The translations under genes were made by a program, and so were the position numbers. The notes under the pieces were generated by a model. The model was not told where the DNA came from. It saw only the letters and a program-made list of their open reading frames with translations, and made no database searches. From contig BTQM01000002.1 of NCBI GenBank assembly GCA_036985875.1, forward strand, positions 1 through 41,049: a stretch of DNA of 41,049 nucleotides. Reading direction: 5' to 3'. This document shows, piece after piece, positions 22,273-29,029 of the stretch (positions within the stretch are counted from its first letter, which is position 1; each line of letters begins with the position of its first letter). This DNA is from BTQM01 sp036985875 (GTDB lineage: Bacteria; Patescibacteriota; Minisyncoccia; Phycocordibacterales; UBA1539).

Positions 22273-23622
22273 ATGCCCAAAAAAATAATACAAGACATAA
22301 TCAGTTCCCGTCGCCCGCAAAAGCAAGATTTCCACGAAGGCAACGACGAGGGGAAACGCAAATATTTCTCACGGCGTCCAAAGGGCGAAGATGGCGGGGA
22401 GGACAGTAGTGCCGCCCCTCGTATCCGCCTGGGGAGGAGGGGATTAAGAATCGCAAAAGGGGAACTGCATGGCAGTTTTCCAAAAATTGTTTTGTGGATT
22501 ATCGCGGCAGGAGCTTTCGTATTCTTTTTATTCGTACTTCTATCAATGTTCTCGGGTACAGTAATAGAAGTTGTCCCTATGCAAACACGCGTCTCCTTAG
22601 GCGGGAATTTCACTGCAAACAAAAATGCCGCGGAGGGAGAACTCCAATTTAAGCTGATCATGCTGGAGAGCGAGGCAACACTTGATATTCCGGCAACGGA
22701 AGAAAAAGAGGTGGAGAGAAAAGCGAAAGGCACCATCGTCATCTACAATGCCTATAGCTCAAAAAGTCAAACACTCATAAAAAACACGAGGTTTGAAAAT
22801 CCAGATGGTAAAATTTACAGAATAAATAAGTCAATAAGGATACCGGGTACAACAGTATCGGGTGGAAATATTGTACCTGGCAATATTGAGGTAACCGTGT
22901 ACGCTGATTTCCCGGGAGAAGAATATAACATCGGTTTAACGGATTTTACCATTCCGGGCTTCAAGGGTGATCCGAGATTTAAGAAATTTTATGCGCGCTC
23001 CAAAACACCGATGATCGGCGGATTCTCCGGTATTGTAAAAACAGTTTCTTTAGAAGACACAGCAGAAGCGAGTCGCACACTGCAAAATTCTCTGAAGGAA
23101 GTGCTGTTGGAGCAGGCACGTTCGCAAGTACCAGAAAATTTTATTCTGTATGACAAAGCGGTATTTTTCAGGTGGGACGAGACCAAAGGCACAAAAGTAG
23201 AAACGACCGAAGACTCTGTTGAGATCGTGGAAAAGGGCACGCTATATGGAATAATCCTTGAGAAGGATGAGCTGAGCGCTCACATTGCAAAAAACACCGT
23301 GGCTTCCTACGATGGGGGGGCTGTATCTATAAAAGAGGTAGGGGAGCTGGAATTCAACGTAAGTAACAAAAATGGATTTGATCCGGAGGAAAATAGTGAA
23401 TTTGATTTCACCCTTTCGGGACCAGTAAATATCGTGTGGAAAATCGACAAAACTGCTCTCGTCCGCGATCTTGTCGGGATACAAAAAAGGGATTTTCTCA
23501 ACGTAATTGAGAAATATACGAACATAAAAAGAGCAGAAGCCACCATAAGACCATTTTGGAAAAGAACATTTCCAGAAAATGCTGAACGCATCACCATACG
23601 AATAATTGAGGAAGCGTCGTAA
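22273..23622 (+). CDS. Single-pass membrane protein with a baseplate-J-like outer domain
   Basis: The 449-aa protein has a basic cytoplasmic N-terminus (about 70 residues), one transmembrane helix (IVLWIIAAGAFVFFLFVLLS, about 74-95) and a large beta-rich outer domain. The region from about 150 to 260 (GTIVIYNAYSSKSQTLIKNT, then TVSGGNIVPGNIEVTVYAD and EEYNIG) resembles baseplate J/gp47 proteins of phage tails and contractile systems. The rest is less recognisable. No tail tube, sheath or spike genes are nearby. Together with the upstream actin-fold ATPase it suggests an envelope-spanning structure of unknown role. Confidence 0.6.
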   Translation: MPKKIIQDIISSRRPQKQDFHEGNDEGKRKYFSRRPKGEDGGEDSSAAPRIRLGRRGLRIAKGELHGSFPKIVLWIIAAGAFVFFLFVLLSMFSGTVIEVVPMQTRVSLGGNFTANKNAAEGELQFKLIMLESEATLDIPATEEKEVERKAKGTIVIYNAYSSKSQTLIKNTRFENPDGKIYRINKSIRIPGTTVSGGNIVPGNIEVTVYADFPGEEYNIGLTDFTIPGFKGDPRFKKFYARSKTPMIGGFSGIVKTVSLEDTAEASRTLQNSLKEVLLEQARSQVPENFILYDKAVFFRWDETKGTKVETTEDSVEIVEKGTLYGIILEKDELSAHIAKNTVASYDGGAVSIKEVGELEFNVSNKNGFDPEENSEFDFTLSGPVNIVWKIDKTALVRDLVGIQKRDFLNVIEKYTNIKRAEATIRPFWKRTFPENAERITIRIIEEAS

Positions 23623-23713
23623 ACGTGCCCCCAAACACGGTACTGTGGGCGGCCGTCAAGCTTCTAGATAGGGATCGCTAAGAACTGGGGACGGGGTTCT
23701 GTCTCTAAGGGGG

Positions 23714-23742
23714 TTGACTCGTTGGATATAATTTGATAGTAT
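23714..23742 (+). promoter_or_regulatory. Promoter of the infA ribosomal-protein/rpoA operon
   Basis: TTGACT (23714-23719), 17 nt, TAGTAT (23737-23742) with TGA before the -10 box. It is one of the best promoters in the window. The predicted leader before infA is only about 10 nt and has no Shine-Dalgarno sequence. Confidence 0.7.
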
Positions 23743-23758
23743 TTCTCCCTACTAAACA

Positions 23759-23980
23759 ATGAACGGTAAACAACAAAAGGACGCTCTGGTATTTGCGGGA
23801 ATCGTTACAGAAGCACTGCCCAATACCATGTTCAGGGTGGAGCTTGAGGGCAACGAGACCGATATCGCATACCTTTCCGGAAAGATGCGGATACACAGAA
23901 TAAAGGTGCTGGTGGGAGACAAGGTAATGGTAAAGACGGATCCATACGGAGGGAAGGGAAGGATCGTGAAAAGACTATAG
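23759..23980 (+). CDS. infA: Translation initiation factor IF-1
   Basis: Binds the 30S A site during initiation. The 73-aa S1/OB-fold protein has the family pattern GIVTEALPNTMFRVEL, SGKMRIHRIKVLVGDKVMVK and DPYGGKGRIVKRL. Its place ahead of rpmJ-rpsM-rpsK-rpsD-rpoA-rplQ is the classic bacterial order. secY, adk and map, which often precede it, are not here. Confidence 0.95.
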   Translation: MNGKQQKDALVFAGIVTEALPNTMFRVELEGNETDIAYLSGKMRIHRIKVLVGDKVMVKTDPYGGKGRIVKRL

Positions 23981-24074
23981 ACGATATATATTTCTCCACA
24001 CGCGACGTCGTGCTTGGGGGAACGTTTTTTGTTTAGGTAACGCGGCAGAGACGAAAGCCGATCATGTTATATTT

Positions 24075-24188
24075 ATGAAAGTAAGAGCTTCGGTCAAAAA
24101 GATATGTGCGACATGTAAAATGGTCCGAAGAAAGGGCCGTATTTTTATTACCTGCGAGAACCCAAGGCATAAGCAGAGGCAAGGATAG
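24075..24188 (+). CDS. rpmJ: Ribosomal protein L36
   Basis: A 37-codon gene found by translation: MKVRASVKKICATCKMVRRK, then a Cys/His zinc-ribbon end with ITCENPRHKQRQG. It has four zinc ligands (C-x2-C ... C-x4-H) and normal length. The TAG stop overlaps by one base a GTG that could start a longer rpsM. Confidence 0.93.
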   Translation: MKVRASVKKICATCKMVRRKGRIFITCENPRHKQRQG

Positions 24189-24211
24189 TGGCCTCTGCCC
24201 GTAAAATCATC

Positions 24212-24592
24212 ATGCGTATTTTAGGAGTTACAATACCAGACAAAAAAAGATTGGAGATTGGTCTTGTGTCCATATACGGCATCGGTCGTCCCAGGGCGAG
24301 AAAGATACTAGATGAAGCCGGGATTGATTATGGAAAAAAAGCCGAGGGCGTTTCTCGAGAGGAGGAGAACGAGATAAGAAAGATTGTGGAAACATTTAAG
24401 GTGGAAGGTGATCTGAAAAGGGAGATTAGCATCAATATTAAGAGAATGAAGGACATCATGTGCTACAGAGGCACGAGGCACATGAAAAAGCTCCCCTTAA
24501 GAGGGCAAAGGACAAAAACAAATTCAAGGACAGTGAGGGGGAATGTCCGAAAAACCATGGGATCGGGTAAGAGGACAGCGGAGAAGAAATAA
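24212..24592 (+). CDS. rpsM: Ribosomal protein S13
   Basis: Small-subunit head protein contacting the P-site tRNA and 5S/L5 bridge. The 126-aa form begins MRILGVTIPDKKRLEIGLVS, matching the usual S13 N-terminus, and ends with the basic RGQRTKTNSRT tail. A GTG at 24188 in the same frame, overlapping the rpmJ stop, would add 8 residues; the ATG is preferred on family alignment. Confidence 0.93.
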   Translation: MRILGVTIPDKKRLEIGLVSIYGIGRPRARKILDEAGIDYGKKAEGVSREEENEIRKIVETFKVEGDLKREISINIKRMKDIMCYRGTRHMKKLPLRGQRTKTNSRTVRGNVRKTMGSGKRTAEKK

Positions 24593-24598
24593 TTGGGT

Positions 24599-24692
24599 TC
24601 AGTCTGTAGTGAGTAGAAAATCTGTAAATATGCCACATGCGCTTGAAAAATTATTCGCTGCAGACTACTCGCTAATAACTACTAGCTAGAAT
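24599..24692 (+). repeat. Duplicated spacer sequence, copy 1 (before rpsK)
   Basis: This spacer shares blocks in the same order with the rplQ spacer at 26984-27066: CAGTC, TATGCCAC(A/G)TGCGC, CTGCA(G/A)ACTA(C/T)TC, CTA(A/G)TAA and CTAGAA, ending at the start codon. GTAGTGAGTAG near its left end is nearly complementary to CTACTCGCTA near its right end. Confidence 0.6.
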
Positions 24693-25124
24693 ATGGGTAA
24701 AAAACGAATCGTAAAAAAGGGAGCAGACATCGGCCGAGAGGGGGTACCCCGCTCACTTTCTCGTGTACCGAGAAAGAATGTCGGTGAGGGCATTCTGCAC
24801 GTGCAGTCAACATACAACAATACGAAATTATTGTTGACCGATCGCAGCGGAGATGCGCTGGCATGGTCTTCTAGCGGAGTATTGGGATTTAGGGGAGCAA
24901 AAAAGGGCACCCCTTTCGCAGCGGCCAAGGTGGGAGAATTCATAGGCGAGAAAGCTGGATTGATGGGAATAAAAGAGGCGGAAGTGGTAGTAAAAGGAGT
25001 AGGTCCCGGCAGAGAGTCAGCAATAAGGGGATTCGCCTCAAGGGGAACGAGTCTCACCTCCATAAAAGACGAGACGCCCATGCCACACAATGGACCAAGA
25101 CCAAAGAAACCCAGAAGGGTGTAG
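24693..25124 (+). CDS. rpsK: Ribosomal protein S11
   Basis: Platform protein of the 30S subunit. The 143-aa protein has GILHVQSTYNNTKLLLTDRS, SSSGVLGFRGAKKGTPFAA, VVVKGVGPGRESAIRGF and the C-terminal TPMPHNGPRPKKPRRV. A short basic N-terminal extension is normal. No Shine-Dalgarno sequence. Confidence 0.95.
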   Translation: MGKKRIVKKGADIGREGVPRSLSRVPRKNVGEGILHVQSTYNNTKLLLTDRSGDALAWSSSGVLGFRGAKKGTPFAAAKVGEFIGEKAGLMGIKEAEVVVKGVGPGRESAIRGFASRGTSLTSIKDETPMPHNGPRPKKPRRV

Positions 25125-25158
25125 CAAAAAAGATTGATTTTTAAATATTACATTAACC

Positions 25159-25776
25159 ATGATCACGGGACCAAAATATAAAATTTGCAGACGTTTAGGG
25201 TCTGGAGTATTTGAAAAATGCCAGACTCCAAAATTCGCGCTTGCTGAAGACCGTCACCACAGAAATAAAAGGCGCGGCAGAAGGAGGAAAAATCTTTCCG
25301 ATTTCGCGCTTCAATTGCTTGAAAAACAAAAGATGAGATACACATACGGGGTTACCGAAAAGCAATTCTCAAATTATGTAAAAGAGGCGTTAGCCAAGCG
25401 TGGCGTTAACGCCACCGAAAGGTTGCACGAACATCTTGAGACAAGGCTTGATAATGTCGTTTTCCTTCTGGGATTTGCGAAAACGCGCCCGGCTGCACGA
25501 CAAATGATTTCTCATGGCCATATCGCCATAAACGGCAAACGATTGAACATCCCTTCTTACAAAGTGGGAGTGGGTAATGTTTTAAGTATAATAGAGAGAA
25601 GTAAGAATAAGCCGCTATTTAATGGCCTGCCTTTGCGACTGAAAAAACACAAGGTTCCGTCGTGGATCAAACTTGACGCAGAGAACATTGAGGGAGTCAT
25701 GCTTGACAAGCCAAAACCGGACAAGGACAGAGCAGCGTTTGATCTTATTTCAATAATAGAATTCTACAGCAGATAA
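25159..25776 (+). CDS. rpsD: Ribosomal protein S4
   Basis: Primary 16S rRNA-binding protein and, in many bacteria, translational repressor of the alpha operon. The 205-aa protein has the basic helical N-domain and an S4 RNA-binding domain (ERLHEHLETRLDNVVFLLGF, RQMISHGHIAINGKRLNIPS). Two N-terminal cysteines remain (KICRR, EKCQT), fewer than the four of zinc-binding S4 forms. Confidence 0.95.
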   Translation: MITGPKYKICRRLGSGVFEKCQTPKFALAEDRHHRNKRRGRRRKNLSDFALQLLEKQKMRYTYGVTEKQFSNYVKEALAKRGVNATERLHEHLETRLDNVVFLLGFAKTRPAARQMISHGHIAINGKRLNIPSYKVGVGNVLSIIERSKNKPLFNGLPLRLKKHKVPSWIKLDAENIEGVMLDKPKPDKDRAAFDLISIIEFYSR

Positions 25777-25798
25777 TGGGCGAGAGGACGCGCGGCTT

Positions 25799-25906
25799 AA
25801 TTGGCTTTTGGTCGATAAGCCAATGATATCATTTGCAATTTTTAAAAAATGTGATATGGTTTATCAGCTAAGTCTTGCATATCAAGGGGTATTAGGTCTT
25901 TTGATA
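25799..25906 (+). repeat. Two hairpins in the rpsD-rpoA spacer
   Basis: ATTGGCTT pairs with AAGCCAAT around a 9-nt spacer near 25,799-25,823. Further on, GCATATCAA pairs with TTGATATGC around a 14-nt loop (about 25,877-25,908). The 213-nt spacer is unusually long for this operon and contains no ORF. Its position between rpsD and rpoA suits an autoregulatory leader. Confidence 0.45.
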
Positions 25907-25989
25907 TGCGGTCGTTCGAACGGAACGAAGATATCTCAGCTTGCGCTGTTTAATTTTCATTCCGCTCCTCGCTAGACATAATAAAAAAT

Positions 25990-26976
25990 ATGCTTGATCA
26001 TAATATTATTTTACCATCCAAGCCAAGAGTGGTATCCGAAGAAAAATTTAGCGGAGTATATGAAATAGACGGTCTTTATCCCGGGTATGGCCACACCCTC
26101 GGTAATTCATTGCGAAGAATAATACTCTCATCTCTCCCCGGGGCAGCGATCACATCCGTAAAGATCGATGGCGTCCAGCACGAGTTTTCTACGATAGAGG
26201 GCGTTAAGGAGGACGTGATCACCATCCTCCTTAATTTAAAGAAAGTAAGGTTTAGCCTCTCAACCGACGAACCGCAAGTGGTTTCCTTGTCGATAAAAGG
26301 TATAAAGTCTGTTGTCGCTGGAGACATCAAGGTGCCGGGTCAGGTTGATGTGCTTAATAAAGATCTCCACATTGCAGACATTACAGACAAAAAAACCTCT
26401 CTCAACATAGAAATGACTGTAGAAAAGGGACTCGGATATGTCCCGAAAGAAGTAATGCGAAAAGAGAAAATAGAAGTTGGGTCCATCGCACTTGACGCCA
26501 TCTTCACTCCCATACGAAGAGTCAACTACGAAGTAGAAGGCATGCGAGTGGGAGAGAGGACGGATTACAACAGGCTTAAAATCTCAATTGAAACAGACGG
26601 GACGCTGTCTCCACGAGAGGCACTTGAGAGATCGGTGGAGATAATGATAAATCAACTCAAGGCAATAGTTGGATTCAAAGAGGAAGAGGAGGCAAGCGGG
26701 GAGGAGGCAGAAGAAGAGGAAGCAGAAGAGGACGGCATTGAAGCACGACAGAGAGAAAGCCGGGGAAGTATCGACAACGAGACATTGAAGATAAGGATTG
26801 ACGGTCTGGGACTTTCCACCAGAACACTCAACGCACTCTCTGGAGCAAATATCAGAACCGTGGGGGGACTTGCACGCAAGAAGGAGAAAGACCTACTAAG
26901 CCTTGAGGGATTAGGCAGGAAAGGGATTCAAGAGATCAAAAGAGCGCTCTCCAACTTCGGTATCATTCTGAGTTAG
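25990..26976 (+). CDS. rpoA: RNA polymerase alpha subunit
   Basis: Scaffold of RNA polymerase assembly. The 328-aa protein has the N-terminal dimerisation domain (GYGHTLGNSLRRIILSSLPG, NPR-like VNYEVEGMRVGERTDYN) and a C-terminal DNA-binding domain (LGLSTRTLNALSGANIRTVG, LEGLGRKGIQEIKRAL). The linker between them (about residues 232-255) is a strongly acidic Glu run (EEEEASGEEAEEEEAEED), longer and more charged than usual. Confidence 0.96.
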   Translation: MLDHNIILPSKPRVVSEEKFSGVYEIDGLYPGYGHTLGNSLRRIILSSLPGAAITSVKIDGVQHEFSTIEGVKEDVITILLNLKKVRFSLSTDEPQVVSLSIKGIKSVVAGDIKVPGQVDVLNKDLHIADITDKKTSLNIEMTVEKGLGYVPKEVMRKEKIEVGSIALDAIFTPIRRVNYEVEGMRVGERTDYNRLKISIETDGTLSPREALERSVEIMINQLKAIVGFKEEEEASGEEAEEEEAEEDGIEARQRESRGSIDNETLKIRIDGLGLSTRTLNALSGANIRTVGGLARKKEKDLLSLEGLGRKGIQEIKRALSNFGIILS

Positions 26977-26983
26977 TGGGCAG

Positions 26984-27066
26984 TCATCAGTCAGCGAGAG
27001 ACTGATAGTATGCCACGTGCGCAATTTTCTCTGCAAACTATTCACTAGTAAATACCGACTAGAAAT
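26984..27066 (+). repeat. Duplicated spacer sequence, copy 2 (before rplQ)
   Basis: Homologous in block order to 24599-24692. It contains TATGCCACGTGCGC and CTGCAAACTATTCACTAG, and ends at the rplQ start. The duplicated blocks abut the coding sequence in both places. Confidence 0.6.
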
Positions 27067-27420
27067 ATGAAGCATCACAAGTCAATCAGAAAATTCGGAA
27101 GAAAAACAAATCAAAGGGTGGCGCTTCTAAGATTGCTTGCCCTTGCCTTGATCAGCAATGGCAAAATAACGACCACGGAAGCAAAAGCAAAGGAGCTTCG
27201 CCCCTTTATTGAAAAACTTATTACAAAAGGAGGTGCGGGTACGCTTGCCTCAAGGAGACTTGTAATATCAAGATTGGGAGGAAACACAGCAGGGGCAAAA
27301 AGGCTTGTTGACGAGATATCTTCGCGCTATAAAGAAAGGCGTGGGGGATATACGAGAATCGTGAAATTATCCCCGCGAGAAAAAGACGGGAGCAAGATGG
27401 CAATAATAGAGTTCGTTTAG
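27067..27420 (+). CDS. rplQ: Ribosomal protein L17
   Basis: The 117-aa protein begins MKHHKSIRKFGRKTNQRVAL and ends with GGYTRIVKLSPREKDGSKMA, as expected for L17. It follows rpoA as in most bacteria. Confidence 0.95.
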   Translation: MKHHKSIRKFGRKTNQRVALLRLLALALISNGKITTTEAKAKELRPFIEKLITKGGAGTLASRRLVISRLGGNTAGAKRLVDEISSRYKERRGGYTRIVKLSPREKDGSKMAIIEFV

Positions 27421-27498
27421 GAAAATAGCGATTCGTCTCCACCAACAAGGTGCATGACGGAAAAATATTTTTCTTATTGTTCACTAAGAAAATTTATC

Positions 27499-27846
27499 AT
27501 GGAACATAAAATCGACGCGACAGATAGACCAATAGGTAGGGTAGCCACGGAAGCTGCCATTGTTCTGAGGGGCAAGAACACTGTTCAATTCCAAAGGAAC
27601 ATCGCCCCTTCAGTGAAGGTGGAGATCGTGAATGCTTCCAAAGCGACCGGCTTTAATCCTAAAAAGATGCAAGAAAAGACATATAAACGCTTTTCGGGCT
27701 ATCCAGGGGGGCTTAAAATAATCACTATGGAGAGGATCATAGAAAAAAAGGGGTACGGGGAAGTGTTTAGAAAAGCGGTGTACGGCATGCTCCCGGCAAA
27801 TAAGTTGAGAAAAATAATGATGAAGAATCTAACTGTTGCGGAATGA
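27499..27846 (+). CDS. rplM: Ribosomal protein L13, shortened at both ends
   Basis: Large-subunit protein needed early in 50S assembly. The 115-aa form has IDATDRPIGRVATEAAIVLRGK, GYPGGLKIITMERI and VYGMLPANKLRKIMMKNLTV. It lacks about 12 residues at each end compared with E. coli L13 (142 aa). The frame is open from 27454, but ATG 27499 gives the better N-terminus. Its stop overlaps the rpsI start (ATGA). Confidence 0.92.
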   Translation: MEHKIDATDRPIGRVATEAAIVLRGKNTVQFQRNIAPSVKVEIVNASKATGFNPKKMQEKTYKRFSGYPGGLKIITMERIIEKKGYGEVFRKAVYGMLPANKLRKIMMKNLTVAE

Positions 27847-28325
27847 TAAAAAACATGACAAAAAAAACAAGTATCACTAAGACGGTGGCAAAAAGGAAGA
27901 AGGCTGTAAAGAAGACTTCTAAGCCATCGCCGGTCAGCCGTTACATTGAAGCCGTGGGGAGAAGAAAAACTGCAGTAGCGCGCGTTAGAATAACAGAAGC
28001 CACAAAGACCAATTTCGTCATCAACGATAAAGATTTGCATTCCTACTTTCCCACAGACGAACTAAGGTCGATCGTACGTGACGCACTTTCTAAATCTAAA
28101 GTTTCAACCAAATTCAATGTAAGTGGACTCGTAAAGGGAGGTGGAATACATGCGCAAGCCCAAGCGATGCGACATGGAATTGCAAGGGCATTAGTCTCTC
28201 ATGACAAGGAAATCCGTGGTAAGATTAAAAAGCTGGGGTTTCTCAAGCGTGATCCAAGGGTAAAAGAGCGCAAGAAGCCCGGTTTGAAAAAGGCGCGAAA
28301 AGCTGCACAGTGGTCAAAGCGATAG
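27843..28325 (+). CDS. rpsI: Ribosomal protein S9 with a basic N-terminal extension
   Basis: The S9 core starts at YIEAVGRRKTAVARVRI and ends with the expected GLKKARKAAQWSKR tail, which reaches the P-site tRNA. Before the core there are about 33 Lys-rich residues. The ATG at 27843 overlaps the rplM stop by 4 nt; a second ATG at 27855 is possible. Confidence 0.94.
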   Translation: MIKNMTKKTSITKTVAKRKKAVKKTSKPSPVSRYIEAVGRRKTAVARVRITEATKTNFVINDKDLHSYFPTDELRSIVRDALSKSKVSTKFNVSGLVKGGGIHAQAQAMRHGIARALVSHDKEIRGKIKKLGFLKRDPRVKERKKPGLKKARKAAQWSKR

Positions 28326-28376
28326 CCGGTCAACCCCAACTACAACATCTCTTATTGCAAGAAGGACGCGGATCAT

Positions 28377-28404
28377 TTGACAATAAATGGTGAATATTTA
28401 TCTT
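28377..28404 (+). promoter_or_regulatory. Promoter of grpE-dnaK
   Basis: A consensus TTGACA (28377-28382), 16 nt, then TATCTT (28399-28404), just before the grpE start. No CIRCE inverted repeat (TTAGCACTC-N9-GAGTGCTAA) is visible, so HrcA control is not supported. Confidence 0.5.
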
Positions 28405-28408
28405 ATAT

Positions 28409-28987
28409 ATGACAATGACAGGAAAACAAAAAGGGAACAAAAGGGACGCACAAGAAAATGAGGATGTCACTATTGAGGCTATAGAAGAAGATCCCGCTGG
28501 TTCAATAAAAAAGTTGCGGGAAAAGCTTAAGAGTTGTACGAAAGAGAAGCGGGAATATTTGGAGGGCTGGCAAAGGGCAAAGGCGGATTTCATAAACGCG
28601 AAAAAGGGAAACGAAGCACGAGTAAAAGAATTGTCCGATTTTGCCAAAGAAGAGCTTATTACGGACATCCTCCCGGCCATAGATAGTTTTGAAATGGCAT
28701 TTGCCGATACGAAAACGTGGGAGGCGGTGGAGAAGAACTGGCGGAAAGGAATAGAATACATACATTCTCAATTGCTTGCCGCGCTGGAAAGCAATGGATT
28801 GAAGCAAACAGACCCGAGAGGTGAAACATTCAATCCAGCCCTACACAGCTCTGTTGAACTTGTTAAAACAAACACAAAGGCGGATGACGGGAAAGTGGTG
28901 GAGGTCGTTCAAAAAGGGTATGAGTTGAACGGTAAGATAGTGCGCGCAGCAAAAGTCAAAGTGGGACAATATGATGATACAAAATGA
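28409..28987 (+). CDS. grpE: Nucleotide exchange factor GrpE
   Basis: Releases ADP from DnaK. The 192-aa protein has a charged N-terminus, a long coiled coil (IKKLREKLKSCTKEKREYLE), the family core ADFINAKKGNEARVKELSDF with LPAIDSFEMAF, and the C-terminal beta domain (GETFNPALHSSVELVKTN, VVEVVQKGYELNGKIVRAAKV). ATG 28415 is an alternative start. It heads grpE-dnaK-dnaJ. Confidence 0.93.
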   Translation: MTMTGKQKGNKRDAQENEDVTIEAIEEDPAGSIKKLREKLKSCTKEKREYLEGWQRAKADFINAKKGNEARVKELSDFAKEELITDILPAIDSFEMAFADTKTWEAVEKNWRKGIEYIHSQLLAALESNGLKQTDPRGETFNPALHSSVELVKTNTKADDGKVVEVVQKGYELNGKIVRAAKVKVGQYDDTK

Positions 28988-29029
28988 TTTTCCAAATTTT
29001 AATTTAGAAGTTTAATTTTTTTAAAAACC

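Noticed and set aside
22273..23622. Prophage or contractile injection system
   Set aside because: Only one baseplate-J-like protein is present; no sheath, tube, spike, portal or terminase genes are nearby.
23637..23705. Cloning-vector-like sequence (several restriction sites in a row before infA)
   Set aside because: The sites are spaced irregularly and both flanks are native genes in normal order; chance is sufficient.
28326..28408. CIRCE operator before grpE
   Set aside because: No TTAGCACTC/GAGTGCTAA inverted repeat is present.
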